Of a DNA stretch of 8,246 bases, positions 1 through 5,828 are shown piece by piece. The notes beneath the pieces are model-generated. The model searched no databases. It was not told the origin of the DNA and was given only the letters and a program-made list of their open reading frames with translations. Location: positions 1 through 8,246 of the forward strand of contig JARICB010000093.1 of NCBI GenBank assembly GCA_029264225.1, in the 5' to 3' direction. The DNA is from Nocardioides sp. (lineage in GTDB: Bacteria; Actinomycetota; Actinomycetes; Propionibacteriales; Nocardioidaceae). Numbering within the stretch: the stretch's first letter is position 1; the number at the start of each line of letters is the position of its first letter. The position numbers and the translations under genes were made by a program.

Positions 1-588
1 AGCGACGATCGGCGCGGTGTGCATCGGCGCCTCGAGTCGGCACTCGCCGAGGTCAACCGGACGCTCCGGCCCGAGACCCCATTGCGGATCACAGTCGGTG
101 ACGAGTATCAGGGCGTGTTCTCCTCCCTCGGCTCGGCGGTGACGGCTTCCTTGGTGCTCCGACTCGCTCTGCTTCCCGACATCGACGTGCGGCACGGTCT
201 GGGACGCGGAACAGTGCAGATCCTGAGTTCGCAACCCCGGGTCGAGGACGGTCCCGGGTGGTGGGCGGCCCGGGCCGCGATCGAGCAGGTGGAGCAGGCG
301 GAGGGTCAAGCCGCCCTACGCACGCTGCGGACCGCCTACGTCACCGCAGGAGTGATGGAGCCCTCTGACGAAGAGAGCGTCAATGCCGCGCTGATGCTGC
401 GTGACCAACTTGTCACCGGACTCTCGCAGCGCTCGTTGTCGGTGCTGCGTGGTCTGCTGTCGGGGCTGCCGCAACGCGAGGTGGCGGCCGACCTGGGGAT
501 CAGTCCGTCCGCAATCTCGCAGCGGGTCCGCTCCGACGGGCTGGGCGTGGTCGTGGCCGCACACACATTGATGGGAGGTCTGCCATGA
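1..588 (+). CDS. SatD family protein, 5'-truncated
   Basis: This frame is open from base 1 and encodes 195 visible residues. A GTG at 19 could start it, but the codons before it (S-D-D-R-R-G) fit the N-terminal part of SatD proteins, where a short hydrophobic strand normally precedes them, so the true start is probably upstream of the window. The middle has a conserved block containing TVGDEYQGVF (about nt 88-117). The C-terminus has a helix-turn-helix (about nt 466-540, PQREVAADLGISPSAISQRV), as expected for SatD proteins. The family is named after satD of the Streptococcus mutans sat operon; its biochemical role is not established. Its last codons overlap the next membrane-protein gene in an ATGA arrangement, so the two are translationally coupled. 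Family assignment is from recalled sequence pattern; the DNA-binding role of the helix-turn-helix is inferred. Confidence 0.8.
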   Translation, partial: SDDRRGVHRRLESALAEVNRTLRPETPLRITVGDEYQGVFSSLGSAVTASLVLRLALLPDIDVRHGLGRGTVQILSSQPRVEDGPGWWAARAAIEQVEQAEGQAALRTLRTAYVTAGVMEPSDEESVNAALMLRDQLVTGLSQRSLSVLRGLLSGLPQREVAADLGISPSAISQRVRSDGLGVVVAAHTLMGGLP

Positions 589-1322
589 GTTGGCTTGCCG
601 TGCTGCTGATCGGATTCGCTACCGCCGATCTGACGCACTCGGTGCGGCCTGTGCGGCTGTTGCCGCAGGGTGTAGGCGCCACTGTCGTGGTGGTCGTGGG
701 CCTGTTGGCCGGCCTGACCGGGACGGCCGACCTGGTCGCGCTGGTCGCAATCGCAGCGGCCGTGGTGCTCTGGGGGCAGACGGTGACCAGCAGTTTCGCC
801 GGTCGTCGACCGGCGTGGTGGCCGCTCCTGGTGCTGGCCCTGACACTGCTGCTCACCGTTGCCCTCGCCCGGCACGCAGGCACTGCGGGGGGAGTGCTCG
901 GCGCATGGCTCACGGCTACGCCGCTCCCGGTGCTGCGCAACCTGAGCGCCGACCGGGCACTACTCCTGGCCGGGGCCTTCGCGATCCAACTGAGCACCGG
1001 AAACGTCGTGGTCCGGCTCGTGCTGGCCGCCACCGGCACGGTCAATCCGGCTCGGCACGGCACACCCGAAGACCCTGAGATGCAACTGAAGGGGGGCCGG
1101 TTGCTCGGTCCGATGGAGCGGATCTTCATCCTCGCCCTCGGCCTCGCCGGCCAGGTAACGGCCGCCAGTGTGGTCGTGGCGGCCAAAGGGTTGCTGCGCT
1201 TCCCGGAGTTGTCGTCGCGTCGCGACCAGGCGCGTATCCACCTGCTGACGGAGTACTTCCTGGTCGGCAGCTTCGTGAGTTGGCTGGTAGCGCTGACCGC
1301 GCTGGTGCTCCTGCACACCTGA
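585..1322 (+). CDS. Polytopic membrane protein, DUF3307-like, partner of SatD
   Basis: This 245-residue protein is dominated by hydrophobic helices (roughly residues 2-15, 30-45, 48-64, 79-95, 125-150, 177-200, 223-243). The C-terminal third carries GRLLGPMERI (171-180), then GLAGQ, VAAKGLLRF (198-206) and EYFLVGSF (223-230). This order resembles the C-terminal part of DUF3307 membrane proteins, which are often found beside satD. The start is well supported: GGGAGG at 573-578 lies six bases before the ATG, and the ATG overlaps the satD end. No catalytic motif is visible. The role is unknown; co-translation with SatD suggests a membrane partner. The DUF assignment rests mainly on the C-terminal motif and the N-terminal half looks divergent. 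Confidence 0.75.
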   Translation: MSWLAVLLIGFATADLTHSVRPVRLLPQGVGATVVVVVGLLAGLTGTADLVALVAIAAAVVLWGQTVTSSFAGRRPAWWPLLVLALTLLLTVALARHAGTAGGVLGAWLTATPLPVLRNLSADRALLLAGAFAIQLSTGNVVVRLVLAATGTVNPARHGTPEDPEMQLKGGRLLGPMERIFILALGLAGQVTAASVVVAAKGLLRFPELSSRRDQARIHLLTEYFLVGSFVSWLVALTALVLLHT

Positions 1323-1342
1323 GGGACGAGCGGCGCCAAATG

Positions 1343-1385
1343 ACTGCTGGGACCTGAACCACCCAGTGGCTCAGGTCCCAGCAGT
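1343..1385. terminator. Hairpin between convergent genes, probable bidirectional terminator
   Basis: The left arm 1343-1360 and right arm 1368-1385 pair over 18 bp with one internal mismatch (A1358 against C1370), around a 7-base loop at 1361-1367. It lies between the stop of the plus-strand membrane gene and the stop of the minus-strand HU gene, so it can end transcription from both sides. There is no clear U-tract, which is common for terminators in GC-rich actinobacteria. Confidence 0.85.
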
Positions 1386-1394
1386 GGGGTTCGA

Positions 1395-1673
1395 TCAGGC
1401 CTTGTTGACGGCAGCCTTGAATGCGGAACCAGCCTTGAACGCGGGAGCGGTGCTCGCGGCGATCTCGAGGGTCTCGCCGGTCTGCGGGTTGCGGCCGGTG
1501 CGGGCCGAACGCTCACGGGCTTCGAAGGTGCCGAAGCCGGGCAGCGTGACCTTGTCGCCCTTGGCAACTGCCGAGGTGATGGAGGAGACGACGGCCTCGA
1601 GGGCCTTGTCCGCCTGCGCGTTGGTCAGGTCGGCGTGCTGGGCGATGGCGTCGCGAAGTTCGGTCTTGTTCAC
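1395..1673 (-). CDS. hup: HU family DNA-binding protein
   Basis: This is a 92-residue histone-like HU protein, a dimeric nucleoid protein that bends and compacts DNA. It begins VNKTELRDAI and has the HU signature region at residues 46-67 (GFGTFEARERSARTG, then RNPQTGE), with Pro63 at the tip of the DNA-binding arm where HU proteins intercalate. The full HU fold ends at about residue 90 with no lysine- and alanine-rich tail, unlike mycobacterial HupB; it matches the short actinobacterial HU type. I chose the GTG at 1673 because AAGGAG sits seven bases upstream (1681-1686 on the plus strand). The frame continues 24 codons further up, but that extension is not HU-like and would place the ribosome-binding site inside the gene. 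Confidence 0.96.
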   Translation of the reverse strand: MNKTELRDAIAQHADLTNAQADKALEAVVSSITSAVAKGDKVTLPGFGTFEARERSARTGRNPQTGETLEIAASTAPAFKAGSAFKAAVNKA

Positions 1674-1680
1674 AGGGGTT

Positions 1681-1686
1681 CTCCTT
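1681..1686 (-). promoter_or_regulatory. Ribosome binding site of hup
   Basis: On the minus strand this reads AAGGAG, seven bases before the GTG at 1673. It decides the HU start in favour of the 92-residue form over a 116-residue reading. Confidence 0.85.
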
Positions 1687-1788
1687 GAATAGTGCTCGGT
1701 TTTCTCACTCCACCCAACCCAACAGAATCTGGGGCATTTAGCCAATCCAGGTGACGTTGGGCGGGTGCTCGGTGGCCCACGCTATCGG

Positions 1789-1824
1789 CACAGGGGCAGT
1801 AAACGTGTCATCGCGCCCCCTGTG
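1789..1824. repeat. CACAGGGG inverted repeat in the hup upstream region
   Basis: CACAGGGG at 1789-1796 and its exact reverse complement CCCCTGTG at 1817-1824 are separated by 20 bases. A third copy of the same octamer lies at 1671-1678, over the hup start codon. The pair sits in the 198-base region between the divergent HU and DUF4177-like genes. It could be an operator or a long-loop hairpin in the HU leader; no family-specific operator is recognised. Otherwise this intergenic region shows no gene and no convincing full sigma-70 promoter by eye. Confidence 0.35.
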
Positions 1825-1871
1825 AGGGCCGCGGGGCCGCCGTCGGGCATGTTTCATGGCAGGATCAAGCC

Positions 1872-2075
1872 ATGACTCAATGGGCACATCTCGAGATCAC
1901 TGTCGACGACCAGGACAACGTGGAGATCACTGGCTACAACGCCGATCCCGAGTCGGTGGTTGCTGGCACCGAGTCGTGGGAGGACCTCGTGTCGGCCCTC
2001 GGCATCAACGGCTGGGAACTCGTCCAGGCCATGTCTGGCGAAGAGACGACCTACTGGTTCAAGAAGCAGCTCTGA
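1872..2075 (+). CDS. Small DUF4177-like protein
   Basis: This 67-residue soluble protein has a beta-rich N-terminus (WAHLEITVDDQDNVEIT), then SWEDLVSALGINGWELVQ (35-52) and a final YWFKK (61-65). An L..LG..GWELV block followed by a short strand ending in a YWFK-type motif is the pattern of DUF4177 and related small domains, whose function is unknown. The ATG at 1872 is preceded by AGGA (1861-1864) at seven bases. The same stretch also reads CAGGAT (1860-1865) six bases before the ATG, so a leaderless start cannot be excluded. It stands alone, divergent from HU and closed by the hairpin at 2083-2106. A longer out-of-frame reading over the same bases lacks this conserved pattern. Confidence 0.8.
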   Translation: MTQWAHLEITVDDQDNVEITGYNADPESVVAGTESWEDLVSALGINGWELVQAMSGEETTYWFKKQL

Positions 2076-2082
2076 ATCACAC

Positions 2083-2106
2083 CTGACGGGGCTGCGGCCC
2101 CGTCAG
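2083..2106. terminator. Perfect 10-bp hairpin, bidirectional terminator
   Basis: CTGACGGGGC (2083-2092) and GCCCCGTCAG (2097-2106) pair perfectly around the loop TGCG. It lies eight bases after the stop of the DUF4177-like gene. The stop codon of the minus-strand GNAT gene (2103-2105) is inside its right arm, so one element closes both convergent units. Confidence 0.88.
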
Positions 2107-2417
2107 TGGGGGATAGCTGCGAGAGCCGCCGGCGACACCGGGTCTACCAGGTCGTTGAACTCCGGGTGCTTGGCGACGTACTTCGCGACGAACTCGCACA
2201 CCGGCACCACGCGCAGTCCCTCCGCGCGGGTCGATGTCAGCGCCTCTGCGACCACCCGCCCGGCCAGGCCTCGACCGCCGTAAGATTTGTCGATCTCGGT
2301 GTGGAAGAAGACACGCTGCCCGTCGTGGTCGACGAACTCGGCGAACCCCGCCACCACCCCCTCCGCGGCGATCTCGAACCGGTCGGGGTCGGACTCGCGG
2401 GTCACCGTTTCGCTCAT
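2103..2417 (-). CDS. Small GNAT N-acetyltransferase, NATD1/YjdJ type
   Basis: This 104-residue protein covers a whole minimal GNAT domain of the NATD1/YjdJ group (PF14542 type). Visible blocks are GFAEFVDHDG (24-33), VFFHTEIDKSYGGRGLAGRV (36-55), which includes the acetyl-CoA pyrophosphate loop GGRGLAG, and VVPVCEFVAKYVAKHPEF (70-87). The Cys74 and HPEF ending are typical of this group. Members probably use acetyl-CoA, but their acceptors are largely unknown. It starts four bases after the stop of the ceramidase-like gene and should be the last gene of the cupin operon. A GAGG lies only two bases before the ATG, so initiation probably depends on coupling to the upstream gene. The stop codon lies in the terminator stem. 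Confidence 0.9.
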   Translation of the reverse strand: MSETVTRESDPDRFEIAAEGVVAGFAEFVDHDGQRVFFHTEIDKSYGGRGLAGRVVAEALTSTRAEGLRVVPVCEFVAKYVAKHPEFNDLVDPVSPAALAAIPH

Positions 2418-2421
2418 GACC

Positions 2422-3249
2422 TCAGGTTGCCACACGCCGACCAGCGGTGTCTCGCTCCGAGGCGTAGAGCAGATAGAGGAACCCGGCCGCGACGGCGCAG
2501 AGCAGATGCCAGGCTGCGTGACCTTGCAGCAACGAGTGCGGGGCGCACCAGCCGTGCTGTGAAAGCACCCAGATGGTGAAGGCCGCCAGCATCGAGGCGA
2601 GCGAGGCGAATCCGAACGCGATGGTGCGCATGGTCTCGCCGCGCCGCCACAGTGCGGTCTCCAGCCCGACGGCCACGCAGAGGAGCAATCCGAACGCCAG
2701 GTTCCCGGCGTAGTGCACGACCGGCACCGGGTGCGGCCAGCGGCCCGCCAACTCGCAGAACACCACGCAGGCCAGGTAGACGATGGCGAACGACCTCGGT
2801 CCGCGCCTGGCCCAGCGGACCCAGGCGTACGACGCGGCGAAGCCCGCAATCAGGTACATGCTCGCCATATCGAGATGGCCACCGAGGGAACTCTGGGTGG
2901 CGTGCATGGCAGCCGATGCCGGGCCCAGCAGCACCACGACGCAGGCATAGGCCGTCGCCAGAGCGACCGGCATGCCACTCACGCGCGTCCACCCGGCATG
3001 CGCGGCCACCAGTAGGCCTACGACCACGAAGCCGGCGTTGGAGAAGGTGTTGGCCGGTTGCTTGACCAACCCGAGGCGGGCTGCCTCGCAGAAGTTCGCA
3101 CCTCGGCCCAGGTCGGCGCCGAGCCAGCCAGAGCCGACGGCGAGCGCAAGCAGGCCGGTCGAGACCACTGCCACAGCCGTGGTCCAGAGCAGGGGGCGAG
3201 GGTCCATAGCTGACATCAGACCACTTCGCCGCTGCTGTTCGCCGGTCAC
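2422..3249 (-). CDS. Alkaline ceramidase-like (CREST superfamily) membrane hydrolase
   Basis: This 275-residue integral membrane protein has about seven hydrophobic helices and the motif order of the alkaline ceramidase/CREST superfamily. Visible are CE (54-55), NTFSN (67-71), S112-x3-H116 with D127 eleven residues after H116, and H244-x3-H248 near the C-terminus. In human ACER3 the equivalent Ser, Asp and three His hold the catalytic zinc, and the spacings agree exactly (S to H 4, H to D 11, H to H 4). It is therefore likely a zinc-dependent amide or ester hydrolase acting on a membrane lipid; the substrate is not known. It starts 23 bases after the cupin stop. No start has a good ribosome-binding site: GTG 3249 gives the longest form, while ATG 3216 (residue 12) or ATG 3207 (residue 15) would also keep every membrane helix. 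Confidence 0.82.
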   Translation of the reverse strand: MTGEQQRRSGLMSAMDPRPLLWTTAVAVVSTGLLALAVGSGWLGADLGRGANFCEAARLGLVKQPANTFSNAGFVVVGLLVAAHAGWTRVSGMPVALATAYACVVVLLGPASAAMHATQSSLGGHLDMASMYLIAGFAASYAWVRWARRGPRSFAIVYLACVVFCELAGRWPHPVPVVHYAGNLAFGLLLCVAVGLETALWRRGETMRTIAFGFASLASMLAAFTIWVLSQHGWCAPHSLLQGHAAWHLLCAVAAGFLYLLYASERDTAGRRVAT

Positions 3250-3272
3250 GTCTCAGGCCGGGTAGCGGATTT

Positions 3273-3779
3273 CTATTCCGGGATCGGTGGCCCGATCACA
3301 GTCATTCCGTAGCGCGCGGACACGTCGACCCACTTAGGGATCTCGACCTCGGGTGACTGGCCGTCGGGGCCGGGCAGTCTGCGCGCCGCGGCGGGGATTC
3401 CGACCTCGTCGTAGAGACCCATGAGGCCACCGGGTGTCGAGATGGCGAGCAGTCGGGCGGGCTGGTCGCCGCGGATCCGGAAGGCGTGTGGCACTCCGAT
3501 GGGCAGATGGATGAAACAGCCCGGATGCAATTCGTGGAGGTCATCGCCGGCCTGGTAGCTCAGTCGTCCCTCGAGTACGTAGAACGCCTCCGACTCGCGA
3601 CTGTGCAGATGCAGGGGAGTGGCGACACCCGGCGGCTGGGTGACCAGCGAGATGCCGAGCATCCCACCGGTCTCGTCGGCCCCGACCAGGTGCTCGAAGA
3701 GGGAGTTCATTGCCCACGTGGCAGGCCCTCCACCCGGTTCGCGCATGACCACGCCGTTGGCAAAGACTTCTTCGGCCAT
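3273..3779 (-). CDS. Single-domain cupin protein
   Basis: This 168-residue protein is a single conserved beta-barrel. Cupin motif 1 is complete: G51, H57-x-H59, E64 and G71 follow the G-x5-HxH-x4-E-x6-G spacing. Motif 2 gives G87, P93, G95 and H98, with Ile in place of the usual final Asn. H57, H59, E64 and H98 can form the metal site, so it may be a metal-dependent enzyme (dioxygenase or isomerase like) or a binding protein; the reaction cannot be read from sequence. A C-terminal segment (about 125-168) with GPDGQSPEVE and a final VIGPP is common in quercetin-dioxygenase-like cupins. The start is set by GGAGG eight bases before the ATG at 3779. It is the first gene of the minus-strand operon and divergent from a TetR regulator. 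Confidence 0.9.
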   Translation of the reverse strand: MAEEVFANGVVMREPGGGPATWAMNSLFEHLVGADETGGMLGISLVTQPPGVATPLHLHSRESEAFYVLEGRLSYQAGDDLHELHPGCFIHLPIGVPHAFRIRGDQPARLLAISTPGGLMGLYDEVGIPAAARRLPGPDGQSPEVEIPKWVDVSARYGMTVIGPPIPE

Positions 3780-3787
3780 CTGGACCG

Positions 3788-3792
3788 CCTCC
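3788..3792 (-). promoter_or_regulatory. Ribosome binding site of the cupin gene
   Basis: The minus strand reads GGAGG here, eight bases before the ATG at 3779. It supports the 168-residue form over an upstream start at 3827, which would lie inside the operator palindrome. Confidence 0.8.
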
Positions 3793-3801
3793 AGACCTGA
3801 T

Positions 3802-3828
3802 ATTGATCCGAATACACATCGGATCAAT
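3802..3828. promoter_or_regulatory. Palindromic operator between cupin and tetR
   Basis: ATTGATCCGA (3802-3811) and TCGGATCAAT (3819-3828) form a perfect 10-bp inverted repeat around a 7-base spacer (ATACACA). It lies in the 65-base divergent region between the cupin ATG and the TetR ATG. Size, symmetry and place fit a TetR-family binding site. It ends four bases before the proposed tetR -10 and covers a weak TTGATC-N16-CAATAT on the minus strand that could serve the cupin operon, so bound repressor could block both directions. Confidence 0.8.
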
Positions 3829-3831
3829 TGC

Positions 3832-3837
3832 TACGGT
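3832..3837 (+). promoter_or_regulatory. Probable -10 element of tetR, leaderless spacing
   Basis: TACGGT fits the TANNNT pattern and ends seven bases before the ATG at 3845, so transcription would begin at or next to the start codon. A GGTAGG also precedes the ATG, but only four bases away, which is short for a ribosome-binding site. Confidence 0.5.
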
Positions 3838-3844
3838 AGGACGC

Positions 3845-4525
3845 ATGCCTGCTGACGTCAACCGTCGCTCCTATCGGTCCGAGCTTCGCACCCAACAGGC
3901 TGCCGCGACGCGCTCGGGCGTGATCGAAGCCGCTCGTGGGTGTTTCACGACGAAGGGGTATGTCGCCACGTCGGTCGCTGAGATTGCGCGCGAGGCAGGC
4001 GTCAATCCCGACACCGTCTATCGCTCGGTGGGCAGGAAGTCGCAGCTGCTTGTCGCGGCCATCGACTCCGTCCTGGCCTCGTCATTGGAGCCGGTGGCCA
4101 GCGAGGAGCGTGACTACGTGGTCGCGATCCGTGCCGCGGGGACAGCCCACGCCAAGCTGGCCACTTATGCCAAGGCGTTAGCGGGTCTGATGCCCGACTT
4201 CGCGTCGCTGTGGAGCGCACTTCGCAACGCGGCGCACACCGACGAGGAGTGTGCAGCGCTGCACGAGCGGATCGCGGAGCGGCGGGCCGCCAACATGCGA
4301 ATCCTGGCTGCCGAACTGCGCGCGACGGGTGAGGTGCGAGACGACCTGACGGACCAGGACGTCGCCGACATCGTGTGGACCACCAACGCGCCGGAGTACT
4401 TCGATCTCGTCATGGCGCGTGGGTGGACTGCGGAGCGCTACGCCGAATGGCTCACCGATCTTTGGGTCCGGACCCTGTTGGCGCAGCCGCAAGTGGGTCG
4501 ATCGTCCCAAACAAGTGTGATTTGA
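3845..4525 (+). CDS. TetR/AcrR family transcriptional regulator
   Basis: This 226-residue protein has an N-terminal TetR DNA-binding domain. Helix 1 is about residues 20-36, and the helix-turn-helix is about residues 42-62 (TSVAEIAREAGVNPDTVYRS), followed by GRKSQLL, typical of the helix 4 entry. The remaining 150 residues are helical and divergent, as expected for the ligand-binding and dimer domain; the ligand is not predictable. I chose ATG 3845 because the first 14 codons of the longer reading from 3803 fall inside the palindrome and are not TetR-like. It is divergent from the cupin operon and 37 bases upstream of the MFS-sulfatase-FGE operon, so it may control one or both. The best-supported target is the shared palindrome, which also implies autoregulation. 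Confidence 0.92.
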   Translation: MPADVNRRSYRSELRTQQAAATRSGVIEAARGCFTTKGYVATSVAEIAREAGVNPDTVYRSVGRKSQLLVAAIDSVLASSLEPVASEERDYVVAIRAAGTAHAKLATYAKALAGLMPDFASLWSALRNAAHTDEECAALHERIAERRAANMRILAAELRATGEVRDDLTDQDVADIVWTTNAPEYFDLVMARGWTAERYAEWLTDLWVRTLLAQPQVGRSSQTSVI

Positions 4526-4549
4526 CTCCCATTCGGGCTGAATCATCGC

Positions 4550-4555
4550 TAGTCT
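4550..4555 (+). promoter_or_regulatory. Probable -10 element of the MFS-sulfatase operon, leaderless spacing
   Basis: TAGTCT ends six bases before the GTG at 4562, with no Shine-Dalgarno sequence before that GTG. This is the geometry of an actinobacterial leaderless promoter. A TTGACT at 4522-4527 is 22 bases upstream of it, too far for a standard -35. Confidence 0.5.
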
Positions 4556-4561
4556 GCGCCG

Positions 4562-5824
4562 GTGACCGCCGCAGCTGAGGGCAACAGCCCGTCCATGTCG
4601 ACACTGGACAAGTTCACCGAGCCCGACCGGCCCGTGAGTCGTTCCTGGTTGCTGCTCTATGCCCTGGCCTGGCTGGGCTACTGGATGCTCGTGATGCTGC
4701 CCGGCCAGCTGATGCTGGCGATGCTCGCCCAGCACGTCGACCCCGACCGCAAGGTCGCGCTGGTCAGCCTGTTCCAGACCCTGATGTTCAGCACGATCGT
4801 GATCGCGGTGCCGGTGTTGGGCTACCTCTGCGACCGCACCAAGCTCACCTGGGGACGCCGCCGCATCTGGGCCCTGGGCGGGTTCACCCTGGCCGCCGCC
4901 GTCTTCGTCGGCATCGGCTCGCAGGACAGCGTTCCGCTGATCTGCCTGATGCTCGTCGTGGTCTCGCTCGGTGAGGCCAGTGCACTCGTGGCGCTGAGCG
5001 CGAGGATCGCCGACCAGGTGCCGGTCACCCAGCGGGGCCGGGCCTCGGCCGCCTTCGGGGTGCCACAGGTGATCGCCCTGGCCGGCGGCATGGTGCTGGT
5101 GACCGAGGTCTTCATCGACGTGCCAACCGCCTGGTTGGCCATCGGCATCATCGGGTTCCTCGCCGCGCTGCCCTTCCTGCTGATCGTCCGCGAGCCGGCG
5201 CCGCGGCCCGGCACCGAGGTGCAGGGTTCGATCATCAGCAACATCACGCCGCCCGGCCTGAGGGAGGCACGCGACTACTACTGGGCGATGTCGACGCGGG
5301 TCATGATCAACGCCGGCAACCTGATCGGCACGACCTACCTACTCTTCTACGTCGATGACGTGCTGCACCGGCCGAGCCCCGAGAGTGCGGTCCTGACCCT
5401 GACCCTCGTCTACCTGGTCTTCTGTGTGCTGGCGACCTACTTCGCGGGTGTCCTCTCCGACCGGCTGCTCAAGCGCAAGCCACTGGTCTTCATCGGTGGC
5501 TCGCTCCAGGTGGCCGCTGCGTTGATGCTTGCCGCATCGCCCACCTGGAGTGCGACCATCGTTGCCGCCGGGCTGCTCGGGCTCGGCTACGGCTCGTTCC
5601 TCTCCGTGGACCAGGCGCTGACCACCGACGTGCTTCCCAACCCCCGCACCCGGGCGCGTGACCTGGGCCTGATCAACGCGTCGCAGAACCTGCCGATCGC
5701 GCCGCTGGTGGGTGTTGCGGTGCTGGCCTCCACCGGCGAGAACTACCGCCTCCTCTACCTCGCCAGCGCCTTGGTGATGCTGATCGGCGTGTGGTCCGTG
5801 ACCCGGATCAAGGGAGTCGACTGA
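4562..5824 (+). CDS. MFS transporter, probable sulfated-substrate carrier
   Basis: This 420-residue membrane protein has 12 likely helices in two halves. The loop after helix 2 has the major facilitator motif A form G87-Y-L-C-D91-R-T-K, followed by W97-GRRR (98-101), which recalls the D-R-T-x3-WGRRR loop of the GPH and SLC45-like carriers. The repeat in the second half is GVLSDRLLKRK (296-306). The central cytoplasmic loop is around residues 208-238. It starts the operon with the sulfatase and FGE, so it probably imports the sulfatase substrate or exports a product; direction and substrate are inferred only from context. The GTG at 4562 is preferred because a -10 hexamer fits a leaderless transcript there; ATG 4595 (residue 12) is an alternative that keeps all helices. 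Confidence 0.9.
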   Translation: MTAAAEGNSPSMSTLDKFTEPDRPVSRSWLLLYALAWLGYWMLVMLPGQLMLAMLAQHVDPDRKVALVSLFQTLMFSTIVIAVPVLGYLCDRTKLTWGRRRIWALGGFTLAAAVFVGIGSQDSVPLICLMLVVVSLGEASALVALSARIADQVPVTQRGRASAAFGVPQVIALAGGMVLVTEVFIDVPTAWLAIGIIGFLAALPFLLIVREPAPRPGTEVQGSIISNITPPGLREARDYYWAMSTRVMINAGNLIGTTYLLFYVDDVLHRPSPESAVLTLTLVYLVFCVLATYFAGVLSDRLLKRKPLVFIGGSLQVAAALMLAASPTWSATIVAAGLLGLGYGSFLSVDQALTTDVLPNPRTRARDLGLINASQNLPIAPLVGVAVLASTGENYRLLYLASALVMLIGVWSVTRIKGVD

Positions 5825-5828
5825 CACC

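Noticed and set aside
500..1567. Long minus-strand open frame opposite satD and the membrane gene
   Set aside because: Its translation is rich in Arg, Pro, Ser and Thr with no domain, and it crosses into the HU gene. It is a typical GC-rich antisense shadow.
1674..1745. 24-codon N-terminal extension of HU
   Set aside because: The added residues are unlike any HU N-terminus, and the ribosome-binding site at 1681-1686 would fall inside the gene.
1816..1850. GC-rich stretch upstream of the DUF4177-like gene as a terminator or RNA gene
   Set aside because: Only short 4-bp self-complementary runs are found, no more than expected in such GC-rich sequence.
3803..3844. Upstream ATG start for TetR
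   Set aside because: The 14 extra codons fall within the operator palindrome and its flank and do not resemble a TetR N-terminus.
4522..4527. TTGACT as the -35 of the MFS operon
   Set aside because: It lies 22 bases from the TAGTCT -10, well beyond the usual 16-19, and overlaps the tetR stop codon. It is kept only as a remark.
4178..4735. Minus-strand open frame opposite tetR and the MFS start
   Set aside because: It has no recognisable domain and overlaps two well-supported genes on the other strand.
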